Assembly: GCA_019637355.1 (NCBI GenBank)
Contig: JAHBVT010000001.1
Coordinates: 930,001-994,000 of the forward strand
Source: Gemmatimonadaceae bacterium
GTDB lineage: Bacteria > Gemmatimonadota > Gemmatimonadetes > Gemmatimonadales > Gemmatimonadaceae
Reading direction: 5' to 3'
DNA: 64,000 nt
Positions 44,372-52,168 of the stretch are shown here, one piece after another. The stretch's first letter is position 1. Each line of letters begins with the position of its first letter. The position numbers were made by a program, and so were the translations under genes. Under the pieces are notes generated by a model. It had not been told where the DNA came from, made no database searches, and worked only from the letters and a program-made list of their open reading frames with translations.

Positions 44372-45688
44372 ATGAGCCCGATCGTCGCGGCGGTCCTCGT
44401 CGCATTGATCCTCGTCAACGCGCTGTACGTTGCCGCCGAGTTCTCGGCGGTGAGCGTGCGTCGCAGCCGTCTGCAGCAGATGGCCGAAGAAGGGGACCGC
44501 CTCGCCGCACGCGTGCTGGCCGTCCTCAACGACGGCAAGGCGCTGGATCGGTATATCGCGGCCTGCCAGGTCGGCATCACGATCTCGAGCCTGGTGCTCG
44601 GCGCCTACGCGCAGGCCACGCTGGCCGTGGACCTCGCGCCGCTGTTCGCGCGACTGGGATCGCTGCAGATGGCCGCCGCGCAGAGCGCTGCCGCCGTCAC
44701 CGTGCTCGTGCTGCTCACCGTGTTGCAGATGGTCTTCGGCGAGTTGGTGCCCAAGAGCCTCGCGCTGCAGTTCCCGACGCGCATCGCGCGGTGGACGGTC
44801 CTGCCACTGCTCCTGTCCCTGCGGCTGCTGCGGTATCCCATCTCGTTCCTCAACGGGAGCGGCATCGCCATCCTGCGGCTGCTGCGGATGCCGGCGCACG
44901 GGCACGCGCACATCCACTCGCCGACGGAGATCGAGTATCTCATCGCGGAGAGCCGTGCCGGCGGGCAGCTCGACCCGCAGGAATCGCAGCGGCTGCGCGA
45001 GGCCCTGCGCCTCGGCCTGCGCACCGTGGGCGAGCTGATGGTCCCGCGCACGCGCGTGGTCGGTGTGGACGCGGCGACGCCCTGGCCCGAGGTCGTCGAG
45101 ACGCTGCGGCGCTCGCCGTACTCGCGCCTGCCCGTGTATGAAGAGACGCTGGACCACGTCGTCGGCGTGCTGCACGTGCGCGACGTCGTGCGGCCGCTGA
45201 TGGCCGGCGGCACGCCGCCGACCTCGCTGCAGGCCGTCCTCAACCCGGTGCTCGTGGTCCCAGAGACGATGACCGTGGACCGCCTGCTCGAGCGCTTGCG
45301 CAGCGAGCGCAAGGCGATGGCGATCGTCGCCGATGAGTTCGGCGGCACCGCGGGCATCATCACCGTGGGCGACCTGCTCGACGAACTGCTCGGCGAAACC
45401 GCCGACGAATTCAAGCCGCGCGAACACGTGCCGCAGCGCCTGCCAGACGGGCGCGTGCGGATCCCGGGGACGCTGCGGCTCGACGAAGCCAGCGCCTGGG
45501 TGGGAGCGCACTGGGAGGCGGACGCGTACACCGTGTCCGGCCTGGTGATGGAGCGACTTGGTCGCATTCCGCTCGTCGGCGATGTGCTCGACGTGGACGG
45601 CGTGCGGGTGGAAGTGGAGCGATTGCGCGGGCGCGCGGTGGAGTCCCTGCTGATTACGCCGCGGCCGGGGGAGCGTAGCCGTGGCTGA
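44372..45688 (+). CDS. CNNM/HlyC-CorC family transporter (DUF21 + CBS + CorC_HlyC)
   Basis: 438 residues. An N-terminal DUF21 membrane domain with three to four helices ('VLVALILVNALYVAAEFSAV', 'LQMVFGELVPKSLAL'), a CBS pair ('GELMVPRTRVVGVDAA', 'ADEFGGTAGIITVGDLLDEL'), and a C-terminal CorC_HlyC domain ('YTVSGLVMERLGRIPLVGDV'). The family acts in Mg2+/Co2+ efflux or homeostasis despite the old name hemolysin C. It overlaps the second paralog by eight bases. Confidence 0.9.
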   Translation: MSPIVAAVLVALILVNALYVAAEFSAVSVRRSRLQQMAEEGDRLAARVLAVLNDGKALDRYIAACQVGITISSLVLGAYAQATLAVDLAPLFARLGSLQMAAAQSAAAVTVLVLLTVLQMVFGELVPKSLALQFPTRIARWTVLPLLLSLRLLRYPISFLNGSGIAILRLLRMPAHGHAHIHSPTEIEYLIAESRAGGQLDPQESQRLREALRLGLRTVGELMVPRTRVVGVDAATPWPEVVETLRRSPYSRLPVYEETLDHVVGVLHVRDVVRPLMAGGTPPTSLQAVLNPVLVVPETMTVDRLLERLRSERKAMAIVADEFGGTAGIITVGDLLDELLGETADEFKPREHVPQRLPDGRVRIPGTLRLDEASAWVGAHWEADAYTVSGLVMERLGRIPLVGDVLDVDGVRVEVERLRGRAVESLLITPRPGERSRG

Positions 45689-46997
45689 CGCCGCCTTCAA
45701 CTTCACGCCGGCGCTGATCGTGGCGGTGCTGGTGCTGGCCAACGGCTTGTTCGTCGCCGCCGAGTTCGCCATCGTCGGCGCGCCGCGCGCGACGATCGAC
45801 CGCCTGGCCAACGCCGGCAACCGCGCGGCCAGGCTGGTGCGCCGGATCGTGAGCAGCACCCAAGAGGTGGACCGCTTCATCGCGACGGCGCAGCTCGGCA
45901 TCACGCTGGCCTCGCTGGGACTCGGGATGTACGGCGAGCACCTGCTCGCCGTGTGGCTGGCCGAACGCTTCGAGGCGCTGGGCGCCGGGCGCTGGGTGGC
46001 CGCGCACACCTTGGGCAGCGTCTTCGCCATCGCCTTCCTCACCTACATCCACATCGTCATCGGCGAGATGGTGCCCAAGAGCATCGCGTTGGCCAAGGCG
46101 GACCGTGCAGTGCTCTGGATCGCGCCGGTGATGCGCCTCGTCCAGTTCGCGCTCTACCCCTTCGTCGTCGTGCTCAACGGCATCGGGAACGCGGCGCTGC
46201 GCGCGTTCGGCGTGCGGCGGCAGGAGGCCAGCGCCGAGTCCGTGCGCACACCCGACGAGCTGGCGTACATCGTGCGCGAGAGCTCGGCCGGCGGCTTGCT
46301 CAAGAAGCAGAGCGCCAGCGTGGTGCAGGAACTGCTCGAATTCGGCGACCTGACGGCCGCGCAGGTGATGGTGCCGCGCGTCAGCGTCGTCGGCCTCGAC
46401 GTGGCGGACGATGCCGTGGCCGTGCACGCCGTGCTCGCCCGCACGCCGCACTCACGCTATCCGGTGATGGACGGCGACCTCGACAACATCACCGGGATGC
46501 TGCACGTGAAGGACCTGCTCGCGGGGCTCGCCGACGGTGCGCGCGTGGCCGCCTTGCCCGTGCGGCCGGTGCCCTTCGTGCCCGAGACCGCCAGCGCCGA
46601 CCAGGTGCTTGCGGCGATGCGCCAGCAGCGCTCGCAGCTTGTGGTGGTGATGGACGAGCACGGCGGGACCGCCGGCATCATCACCCTCGAAGACTTGATC
46701 GAGGAGATCGTCGGCGAGCTCACCGAGAACGCGACCGCGCCGGCCGAGCTGCGCGCGCGCGGCGATGGCAGCTTCGTGGTGGCCGGCACGGTGCGCGTCG
46801 TGGACGCCGGCGTGGCCCTCGGCGCCGCCGTCGAGCATCCCGACGTGGAATCCGTCAGCGGCCTGGTGCTCGCGCTGCTCGGCCGGCCCCCCAAGGTCGG
46901 CGACGTGGTGGAGTTCGAGGAGCTCCGCATCGAGGTGCAGGCGTTGCGCGGGCGCGGGGTGCGCGAGGCGCTGGTGAGCCGGCGCGCCCCGCGCTGA
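45681..46997 (+). CDS. CNNM/HlyC-CorC family transporter, second paralog
   Basis: 438 residues from GTG 45681. Same domain order as its upstream neighbour and the same length: DUF21 ('VLVLANGLFVAAEFAIVG', 'HIVIGEMVPKSIAL'), CBS pair ('AQVMVPRVSVVGLDVADD', 'DEHGGTAGIITLEDLIEEI'), CorC_HlyC tail ('SVSGLVLALLGRPPKVGDVV'). GGGGGAG at 45666-45672 may act as a ribosome-binding site inside the upstream gene. A tandem pair suggests a heteromeric complex or divided metal specificity. Confidence 0.9.
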   Translation: MADAAFNFTPALIVAVLVLANGLFVAAEFAIVGAPRATIDRLANAGNRAARLVRRIVSSTQEVDRFIATAQLGITLASLGLGMYGEHLLAVWLAERFEALGAGRWVAAHTLGSVFAIAFLTYIHIVIGEMVPKSIALAKADRAVLWIAPVMRLVQFALYPFVVVLNGIGNAALRAFGVRRQEASAESVRTPDELAYIVRESSAGGLLKKQSASVVQELLEFGDLTAAQVMVPRVSVVGLDVADDAVAVHAVLARTPHSRYPVMDGDLDNITGMLHVKDLLAGLADGARVAALPVRPVPFVPETASADQVLAAMRQQRSQLVVVMDEHGGTAGIITLEDLIEEIVGELTENATAPAELRARGDGSFVVAGTVRVVDAGVALGAAVEHPDVESVSGLVLALLGRPPKVGDVVEFEELRIEVQALRGRGVREALVSRRAPR

Positions 46998-47019
46998 TGC
47001 CTGTGCTTGGCCGCTGCGG

Positions 47020-47817
47020 CTAGCCAACGCGCCGCTTGCCCAGGGTCTCCACGGCGTGGAAGAGCTGGTCGAAGGACTCCACGACGAAGAGCACATCCTG
47101 CAGCCGGTCGATCGCGAAGTCCTGCGCGATGACGTCGTCCAGCACGAACGGACGCCGCTCGCAGTTCGGACCCAGCGCGTTGGCCGCATCGCCGTGTGAG
47201 GAAATGAGCCCGCTGCCGTAGATGCGCACGGCGCCGCGTTCGCGGATGAGGCCGAACTCCACCGTGAACCAGAACAACCGCGCCATCTGCGCCGTCTCCT
47301 CCGGCAAACGCGCGCCGGCGGCCAGCGCACCGAAGCGCTGCAGGAAGTCCGCGAAGACCGGGTCCGCGTGCAGCGGGACGTGGCCGAAGACGTCGTGGAA
47401 GATGTCCGGCTCCGGGAGGTAGTCGAGCTGGGCGCGCGGCCGCACCGGCAGCGTGGTGGGGAAGCGTCGTTGTGCCAGGCAGCGGAAGAACTGCGCTGCG
47501 GGAATGAAGCCACCCACGCCCACCGCGTTCCATCCCGTGCTGGCGTCGAGGCGGCGGTTCACTTCGCGCAAGTCCGGCACGCGATCCGCCTCGAGCCCGA
47601 TACGGGCCATTCCGTCGAGGAACACGTGGCTGGCCGTGTGCTCCAGCGTGGCCATCCGGCGCTCGAAGAGCAACTGCCAGACGGCGTGCGACTCGGCGTC
47701 GTAGGCCTCGTAGCGCTGCGCTTGGAAGGCAGGCAGGTCGGAATCGGCAGGTGCGTCGGTGGCGTGGGCGGTGTGGTCGGCGTGCTGGTGGCCGTGATTG
47801 TGCGTGAGCGAAGACAC
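47020..47817 (-). CDS. phhA: Phenylalanine 4-monooxygenase
   Basis: 265 residues from GTG 47817, preceded by GGAG six bases upstream. An in-frame TTG at 47862 lies inside a terminator hairpin and is unlikely. The enzyme converts Phe to Tyr with tetrahydropterin, O2 and Fe(II). Iron ligands are His141 and His146 ('DIFHDVFGHVPL') and Glu187 ('FWFTVEFGLIRERG'). The N-terminus is His-rich ('HNHGHQHADHTAHA'). No pterin-4a-carbinolamine dehydratase is next to it. Confidence 0.95.
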   Translation of the reverse strand: MSSLTHNHGHQHADHTAHATDAPADSDLPAFQAQRYEAYDAESHAVWQLLFERRMATLEHTASHVFLDGMARIGLEADRVPDLREVNRRLDASTGWNAVGVGGFIPAAQFFRCLAQRRFPTTLPVRPRAQLDYLPEPDIFHDVFGHVPLHADPVFADFLQRFGALAAGARLPEETAQMARLFWFTVEFGLIRERGAVRIYGSGLISSHGDAANALGPNCERRPFVLDDVIAQDFAIDRLQDVLFVVESFDQLFHAVETLGKRRVG

Positions 47818-47841
47818 GAGGTGCTCCGGGTTGGGGGACGA

Positions 47842-47875
47842 CAAAAAGCGCCCCGTGGACAATCCACGGGGCGCT
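47842..47875 (-). terminator. Rho-independent terminator (minus strand)
   Basis: A 13-bp perfect stem (AGCGCCCCGTGGA and its complement) with a 3-base loop; on the minus strand it is followed by TTTTT. It ends the lipoprotein gene at 47901-48623 and insulates phhA. Confidence 0.88.
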
Positions 47876-47900
47876 GGGGGAACCGAGTGCTGCTGCGACG

Positions 47901-48623
47901 CTACCTGCGCACGCCTCGAGAACCGCGACCCGTGGGACGGGGCGCGTAGAAATACGAGTTGGTGCGGAGGGAGGCGGACATCGTGTCGGATGCTAGTGGG
48001 GTGGAGAGGGCCGCGTCAACCTCGACCGCGACCTCGCTGCCGCAGGCGCTGCCGGATACCTGCAGCCCGGCGCCGATCCCGACGATGGCCAGTGCGAACT
48101 CGCAGCGGCTGTCGAGGCTGTCCACCTCGAAGCGCAGGCGGCCCGTGACGCTGCCGAGCAGCCAGGGGTCGGACTCGTTCTCCGTAGGCAGGATCGTCAT
48201 CTCGTTGCGCAGCGGGGTGTCCGCCGTGAAGCGCCACTCGCGGCCTTCGGCGTGCGGGGTGGCGCAGGCGCGGAAGTCGTCCCGGAAGTCGAAGACGATC
48301 GTGCCGTTGGGGGCGCCGAAGTCGATGAGTCCCGTGACGACGTTCACGCCGGCGAGGGGGCAGGGTACGGTGTCGACGAAGAACTCCGGCGGCGTGCCGA
48401 GGCCGGCCGGTTGCGTCGGCCCCGGATAGAGCAGGGCCGAGAGGTCGACCGTGGCGATCTGCGAGAGCGCCTCGACCAGTTCGCGCCGCAGCGGCTCCGG
48501 CAGCGGGGGCGGTGGGACGGGGGCGGCGGTCGGTGCGGTGCCGTCGCAGGCCGCCGCGGAGATCAGGAGGGCCGCGAGCGCGGTCAGGGAAAGGCGGCGT
48601 GGATGGTTGCGGAGTGCGGTCAT
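47901..48623 (-). CDS. Hypothetical lipoprotein
   Basis: 240 residues. Signal ends at a lipobox ('ALAALLISAAAC'), then DGTAPTAAPVPPPPLP, a Pro-rich linker. The rest is a beta-rich domain ('GVNVVTGLIDFGAPNGTIVF', 'GSVTGRLRFEVDSLDSRCEF') ending with the basic 'RPTGRGSRGVRR'. No family recognised. A terminator follows at 47842-47875. Confidence 0.75.
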   Translation of the reverse strand: MTALRNHPRRLSLTALAALLISAAACDGTAPTAAPVPPPPLPEPLRRELVEALSQIATVDLSALLYPGPTQPAGLGTPPEFFVDTVPCPLAGVNVVTGLIDFGAPNGTIVFDFRDDFRACATPHAEGREWRFTADTPLRNEMTILPTENESDPWLLGSVTGRLRFEVDSLDSRCEFALAIVGIGAGLQVSGSACGSEVAVEVDAALSTPLASDTMSASLRTNSYFYAPRPTGRGSRGVRR

Positions 48624-48731
48624 CGTCGGTCCGAGGCGTGAGTGGTGGATTCCTTCCTCGGATGCGCAACGTGGGCGTCCGGGGCGACAGGCGCCGTGAA
48701 TGCGGCAGTGGCATCGGGTGTGGGGGTCCGT

Positions 48732-48737
48732 TAGCTT
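48732..48737 (+). promoter_or_regulatory. -10-like TAGCTT before tRNA-Pro
   Basis: TAGCTT about 27 bases before tRNA-Pro; same hexamer as the dut promoter at 55027. Confidence 0.35.
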
Positions 48738-48764
48738 TCGCGTTCTGTCCGAAGAGCAATCGGA

Positions 48765-48838
48765 CGGGACGTAGCGCAGCCCGGTAGCGCACCTGAATGG
48801 GGTTCAGGGGGTCGCGGGTTCGAATCCCGCCGTCCCGA
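48765..48838 (+). tRNA. tRNA-Pro(GGG)
   Basis: Acceptor CGGGACG pairs with CGTCCCG; anticodon loop ATGGGGT gives GGG; T-arm GGGTTCGAATCCC; D-arm begins GCGCAGCC as in Pro tRNAs; discriminator A. Confidence 0.96.
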
Positions 48839-48847
48839 TGCACGTGC

Positions 48848-48881
48848 AAGCGCCCGGCCTCCCTTGGGATGCCGGGCGCTT
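48848..48881 (+). terminator. Hairpin after tRNA-Pro
   Basis: AAGCGCCCGGC pairs with GCCGGGCGCTT around a 12-base loop, followed by TCACTG. It precedes the ArsR promoter. Confidence 0.65.
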
Positions 48882-48900
48882 CACTGCGGCTGAAGGTGCC

Positions 48901-48931
48901 TTGACAGGTATATACCGACTAACGTATATAC
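48901..48931 (+). promoter_or_regulatory. ArsR promoter TTGACA - TATATA with operator palindromes
   Basis: TTGACA (48901-48906) and TATATA (48925-48930). Palindromes GGTATATACC (48907-48916) and GTATATAC (48924-48931) occupy the spacer and the -10 element, as expected for an ArsR autorepressor. The expected transcript start falls on or next to the ATG at 48936. Confidence 0.82.
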
Positions 48932-48935
48932 AGGT

Positions 48936-49274
48936 ATGCAAGCCGTCTTCGACGTCCTCGCCGAACCCACCCGACGCGCCATTCTCGGGCTCCTCCTCGA
49001 CTCCGAGCGCTCCGTCGGCGACCTCCAGCGACGCCTCCGCCTCCCGCAGCCGACCGTCTCCAAGCACCTGCGCGTGCTGCGCGAGACGGGCTTCGTTGAA
49101 GCCAGCGTCGACGCGCAGCGACGCCTCTACCGCATCCGCCCGGAGCCGCTGCAGGAACTCGATGCCTGGCTCGGCCCCTACCGACGCTTCTGGTCCACGC
49201 ACATTGACGCGCTCGAACGCCATCTCGCCCGCGTCGCGAAGTCCAAATCCCCCCAACGGACACCACGCAAATGA
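48936..49274 (+). CDS. ArsR family winged-helix repressor
   Basis: 112 residues. Winged-helix signature 'VFDVLAEPTRRAILGLLLD', recognition helix 'LPQPTVSKHLRVLRETGFVE', wing 'DAQRRLYRIRPEPLQELDAW'. No metal-binding CxC motif, so it belongs to the non-metal ArsR group usually coupled to SRPBCC genes. The mRNA is probably leaderless. It is the first gene of an operon with a DoxX-like and a SRPBCC protein, each coupled by overlapping codons. Confidence 0.92.
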   Translation: MQAVFDVLAEPTRRAILGLLLDSERSVGDLQRRLRLPQPTVSKHLRVLRETGFVEASVDAQRRLYRIRPEPLQELDAWLGPYRRFWSTHIDALERHLARVAKSKSPQRTPRK

Positions 49275-49645
49275 GCATCCTCCTCTGGATCCTCCAAGCC
49301 GCGCTGGCCTTCCTCTACTTGGCCGGCGGCGCCTACAAGACGTTCAAGTCGGCCGACCTGGTCGCGACGATCCCATCGCTGCCGCTGTTCGGCTGGAAGG
49401 TCTTCGGCCTCATCGAAGTCGCGGGCGCGCTGCTCCTCATCCTCCCGCCGCTGCTCGGCCGGGGGCAGGCACTGACGCCGGCGGTCGCGGCGGCACTGGC
49501 GGTTGAGACGTTGCTGCTCGCGGCGCTCTACGCGCGGCAGTCGCTAAGCTTCTCGGCGGAGAACCCGCTGGTCTGGGCATTGGCGATGGGCCTGATCGCC
49601 GCGCTGCTGGCGTACGGACGCTACGCGCAGGGAGCGGCCGCGTGA
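49271..49645 (+). CDS. DoxX-like small membrane protein
   Basis: 124 residues with four hydrophobic segments. 'LWILQAALAFLYLAGGAYKT' and 'FGLIEVAGALLLILPPLLG' are typical of the DoxX-like family. Its biochemical role is unknown; the ArsR-SRPBCC context suggests redox or stress response. It overlaps the ArsR stop (ATGA) and the next start (GTGA). Confidence 0.8.
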   Translation: MSILLWILQAALAFLYLAGGAYKTFKSADLVATIPSLPLFGWKVFGLIEVAGALLLILPPLLGRGQALTPAVAAALAVETLLLAALYARQSLSFSAENPLVWALAMGLIAALLAYGRYAQGAAA

Positions 49646-50184
49646 GCGCGCGCGACCGCTACGCGCCGGGCCCGGAAGACCACGCGCACATCGAGAAGGA
49701 CGGCGCGCGCTGGGTGCTGGTCCTGCGCCGCGACCTGCTGCATCCGCCGGAACTGGTGTGGGATGCGATAACCGACCCGGCGCAGTTGCGCGAATGGGCG
49801 CCGTTCGACGCCGACCGCAACCTCGGCAGCGCCGGCGCACCGGTGCGACTGACGACTGTCGGCGCGCCGATGCTGCACGTGACGGAGACGACGATCGAGC
49901 GCGCCGAGCCTCCGACGCTCTTGGTCTATGACTGGGGCGGCGAGCAGATGCGTTGGGAGTTGGAGGCGACAGCCGAGGGCACGCGGCTCACGCTGTGGAC
50001 GAGCATCGACCGGCAGTATATCGCGATGGGTGCGGCGGGCTGGCACCTCTGCCTCGATGTGCTGGCTCACTCACTCGCCGGGGAGCCGATGGGCCGCATC
50101 GTGGGGATGGAGGCGTTGAGCTTCGAACCGTGGCAAACGCTGCACCAGCGGTATCGCGAGCGATTCGGCGTGGAAATGAGCTAG
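49642..50184 (+). CDS. SRPBCC (AHSA1-like) domain protein
   Basis: 180 residues from GTG 49642. The helix-grip fold shows as 'VLVLRRDLLHPPELVWDAIT', 'DPAQLREWAPFDAD', 'TLLVYDWGGEQMRWELEATA', 'TRLTLWTSIDRQYIAMGAAG', and 'WHLCLDVLAHSLAGEPM'. Members bind lipids or hydrophobic ligands or act as Hsp90 co-chaperone-like modules; ArsR-SRPBCC pairs are common but functionally undefined. Confidence 0.88.
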   Translation: MSARDRYAPGPEDHAHIEKDGARWVLVLRRDLLHPPELVWDAITDPAQLREWAPFDADRNLGSAGAPVRLTTVGAPMLHVTETTIERAEPPTLLVYDWGGEQMRWELEATAEGTRLTLWTSIDRQYIAMGAAGWHLCLDVLAHSLAGEPMGRIVGMEALSFEPWQTLHQRYRERFGVEMS

Positions 50185-50216
50185 CCGGAAGGGATTCCCG
50201 CTCGGGCGCGGCGGCG

Positions 50217-50222
50217 TATCTT
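50217..50222 (+). promoter_or_regulatory. -10-like TATCTT for Pycsar-type gene
   Basis: TATCTT ends seven bases before GTG 50230; no ribosome-binding site is present. Confidence 0.5.
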
Positions 50223-50229
50223 CCCACTC

Positions 50230-50895
50230 GTGTCCGACCCCATCCCGCTCACACCAGAATTCGCCGAGCCCTCCGGCAAGCCGGAGAAGCTCGAGAAGGC
50301 CCTGCGCAAGCTCGAGGCGGAGCGCGGCCTGCTCGACCCGGCCGACCGCTACAAGGCACTCGTCAACGCGATGAAGTACGCCCAGGACCTCATAGAACTG
50401 GGCGACCGCAAGGCGCGCTTCGCGTTGGTGGTGATGAGCGTGATGAACGCGGTGCTGGTGCTGCTGGTGGCGCGGGGCGGCACGGGCATCGTGCCGCCGT
50501 CGGGCCCGTGGGCGCTGGCGGTGGCGGCCGAGCTCGCGGTGTACGTGGTGCTCACGGTGTTCTACCTGACGCAGGCGATCTCGGCGCTGCGCCCGCGCGC
50601 GGCGGCCCCGCCGCCCGTGCAGGAGTTGCCATCGTCGGTGCGGCCAGGCGAATCGATGCGGGTGCTCTTCCACGCCGACGTGGCCGCGCGCGACAAAGCC
50701 GCCTACCAGGAGATCTGGGGCGCCCTGCGGATGGACAACCTCAACACCGAGCTGACGGACCAACTGCACACGGTGTCGTGGATCACGCAGCGCAAGTACG
50801 AGGCGCTGGACCGCCTCTACGGCGGCCTCAGCAAGATGACGCTGCTGCTCGGCCTGCTCTTGGCGACGCTGGGCCTCTACCACCTGCTCTACTAG
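50230..50895 (+). CDS. Pycsar-effector-like (DUF5706) membrane protein
   Basis: 221 residues from GTG. A helical N-terminus leads to 'LIELGDRKARFALVVMSVMN' (Asp59-Lys61 with TM1 about 63-81), TM2 about 93-115, a soluble segment 'RVLFHADVAARDKAAYQEIW', then 'LTDQLHTVSWITQRKYEALD' and a terminal hydrophobic stretch (201-220). This order of D-x-K-A, two helices, 'lyFxdiA'-type motif, 'l.qi..ls.i...Ky' and a final helix is what I know of PycTM effectors, which damage the membrane on binding cyclic CMP or UMP. No pyrimidine cyclase is nearby, so this assignment is by pattern memory only. The next gene begins one base after its stop. Confidence 0.6.
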   Translation: MSDPIPLTPEFAEPSGKPEKLEKALRKLEAERGLLDPADRYKALVNAMKYAQDLIELGDRKARFALVVMSVMNAVLVLLVARGGTGIVPPSGPWALAVAAELAVYVVLTVFYLTQAISALRPRAAAPPPVQELPSSVRPGESMRVLFHADVAARDKAAYQEIWGALRMDNLNTELTDQLHTVSWITQRKYEALDRLYGGLSKMTLLLGLLLATLGLYHLLY

Positions 50896-50896
50896 G

Positions 50897-51162
50897 ATGC
50901 GGCGCTTTGCCGTGCTGGGCGCGCTCTCGGGCGCGCTGGCGGTGGGCGCCGGCGCGTTCGGTGCGCACGCGCTGCGGGCGAGCTTGGAACCGCGCCTGCT
51001 CGAGGTCTTCGATACGGCGGCCCGCTACTGTTCTCCGGCTCGCTGTACGCGATGGCGCTTACCGGCCTGCGCGCGCTCGGCGCGATCACGCCGCTGGGTG
51101 GCGTGGCGTTCATCGCCGGGTGGCTGCTGCTGGCGCTGGCTGGGAGCCGCCTCGAGCGCTGA
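50897..51162 (+). pseudogene. DUF423 membrane protein gene with internal deletion and frameshift
   Basis: The first frame encodes a normal DUF423 N-terminus ('[20 protein letters not shown]' then '[20 protein letters not shown]', 'AARY'). After about 51028 the frame is wrong; the C-terminal half reappears in another frame ('[13 protein letters not shown]'-like: [19 protein letters not shown], then '[20 protein letters not shown]'), ending at TGA 51160-51162. The expected middle (about 35-40 residues, two membrane helices) is missing. In the original frame translation runs on to 51343 into unrelated sequence. It could be a real recent deletion or an assembly fault. Confidence 0.82.
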
Positions 51163-51175
51163 CTCCAAGGCGGGC

Positions 51176-51204
51176 TTGACCTGCGGAATGCCACCTAATA
51201 TACT
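51176..51204 (+). promoter_or_regulatory. Rhodanese promoter TTGACC - 17 nt - TATACT
   Basis: TTGACC (51176-51181) and TATACT (51199-51204) with a 17-base spacer. Unlike most genes here this transcript would have a leader of about 40 bases. Confidence 0.78.
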
Positions 51205-51226
51205 ACTGACTAGTTATGAAGTAGTA
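51201..51226. promoter_or_regulatory. Operator-like inverted repeat TACTAC-N14-GTAGTA
   Basis: Inverted hexamers around AT-rich sequence (TGACTAGTTATGAA) overlapping the -10 element and start point of the rhodanese promoter. Probable repressor site; the regulator is unknown. Confidence 0.6.
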
Positions 51227-51252
51227 CAGCGACCTCCCTTTCCTCAAGACCG

Positions 51253-51534
51253 ATGCCTGCCTTTCGTGACAAGCCCGTCGACATTGCCATTGACGTCCGC
51301 TCCAAGCTCGAGTTCTGGATGGGTCACCTCGAGGGCGCGGTGAACATCCCGGTGGACCGCTTGCCCGAGGGCTTGGCCGGTCACCAGCTGACCCCCCAGA
51401 GCCGGATCCTGGTGTACTGCGCCAGCGGGATGCGCTCGGCCCAGGCGGCGACCATCCTCAAGCAGGCCGGCTACACCCGCGTGGTGGACGGCGGGGGCAT
51501 CGGCGAGGCCAGCCAGAGCTACCAGGCCGCCTAG
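51253..51534 (+). CDS. Single-domain rhodanese-like protein
   Basis: 93 residues. Rhodanese fold: 'VDIAIDVRSKLEFWMGHLEG', 'AVNIPVDRLPEGL', and active-site loop 'VYCASGMRSAQAATILKQAG' with the catalytic Cys. It carries persulfide sulfur for transfer reactions in the cytoplasm. It has a strong regulated promoter and leads into the zinc-ribbon gene 40 bp downstream. Confidence 0.9.
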   Translation: MPAFRDKPVDIAIDVRSKLEFWMGHLEGAVNIPVDRLPEGLAGHQLTPQSRILVYCASGMRSAQAATILKQAGYTRVVDGGGIGEASQSYQAA

Positions 51535-51574
51535 CTCCATTGCCGAGCGGCGCGGGCTGGCGTTGTTTTATAGG

Positions 51575-52168
51575 ATGCTCTGCGCCGTCTGCAACAAGGA
51601 AAGCAAGAACCAACGGGTCTGCCCCTACTGCTTCACTCCGTATCCGGCGGAGGGGCCGTCGGCCAAGCGTCCGACGCGCGCCTCGCCGGTTGCGAACAGC
51701 GGCTCGGCGGCCGGCGCCGCAGGACCATCGCTGATCGACGGACTGCGCGAGAAGGCCGAGGAGGCGCGCGCCTGGTTCCTTCGGCAGACCCCGACGGTGC
51801 GCTACACCTCGGCGGCCATCCTCGCGGTGCTGCTGCTGATGTGGCTGACGCGATCGGAGCCGCAGTTCGAGGCCGGCGTGGTGCAGTCAGAGATCATCGC
51901 CACACCACTGGAGCGCGACGAAGCGTTGGCGACGATCCGCTCCACGCGCGAGACGGCGTTGGTGGACATCCAGCAGGATGAGGTCTTCGTGACCTACTCC
52001 GCCGCGACCTTCCCGGTGCGGGAAGAGGGTCAGTTGGCACTGGTGCAGCTCTTCACGCGCGCCGACGAAATCGTCGAGGGCCGTAAGCGCCGCATCTATT
52101 TCTATAATCCCAACGGCAAGATGTTCGCGCAGGCCGATGGGGTGCGAGGGGTGGTGTTGGTGAGATGA
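51575..52168 (+). CDS. Zinc-ribbon membrane protein of unknown function
   Basis: 197 residues from ATG 51575; a TTG at 51563 would add four. The N-terminus is a zinc ribbon with Cys3, Cys6, Cys16 and Cys19 ('MLCAVCNKESKNQRVCPYC'). A Gly/Ala-rich linker, one membrane helix ('TSAAILAVLLLMWLTRS'), and a soluble C-terminal domain ('VQLFTRADEIVEGRKRRIYF') follow. No named family. It converges with the minus-strand gene at 52235 across a heptad hairpin. Confidence 0.72.
   Translation: MLCAVCNKESKNQRVCPYCFTPYPAEGPSAKRPTRASPVANSGSAAGAAGPSLIDGLREKAEEARAWFLRQTPTVRYTSAAILAVLLLMWLTRSEPQFEAGVVQSEIIATPLERDEALATIRSTRETALVDIQQDEVFVTYSAATFPVREEGQLALVQLFTRADEIVEGRKRRIYFYNPNGKMFAQADGVRGVVLVR

Noticed and set aside
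45681-46997. Hemolysin function of the two HlyC/CorC proteins
   Set aside because: The domain order (DUF21, CBS, CorC_HlyC) indicates metal transport; the hemolysin name is historical.
47818-47862. Upstream TTG start for phhA
   Set aside because: It lies within a perfect Rho-independent terminator of the preceding gene; GTG 47817 has a ribosome-binding site.
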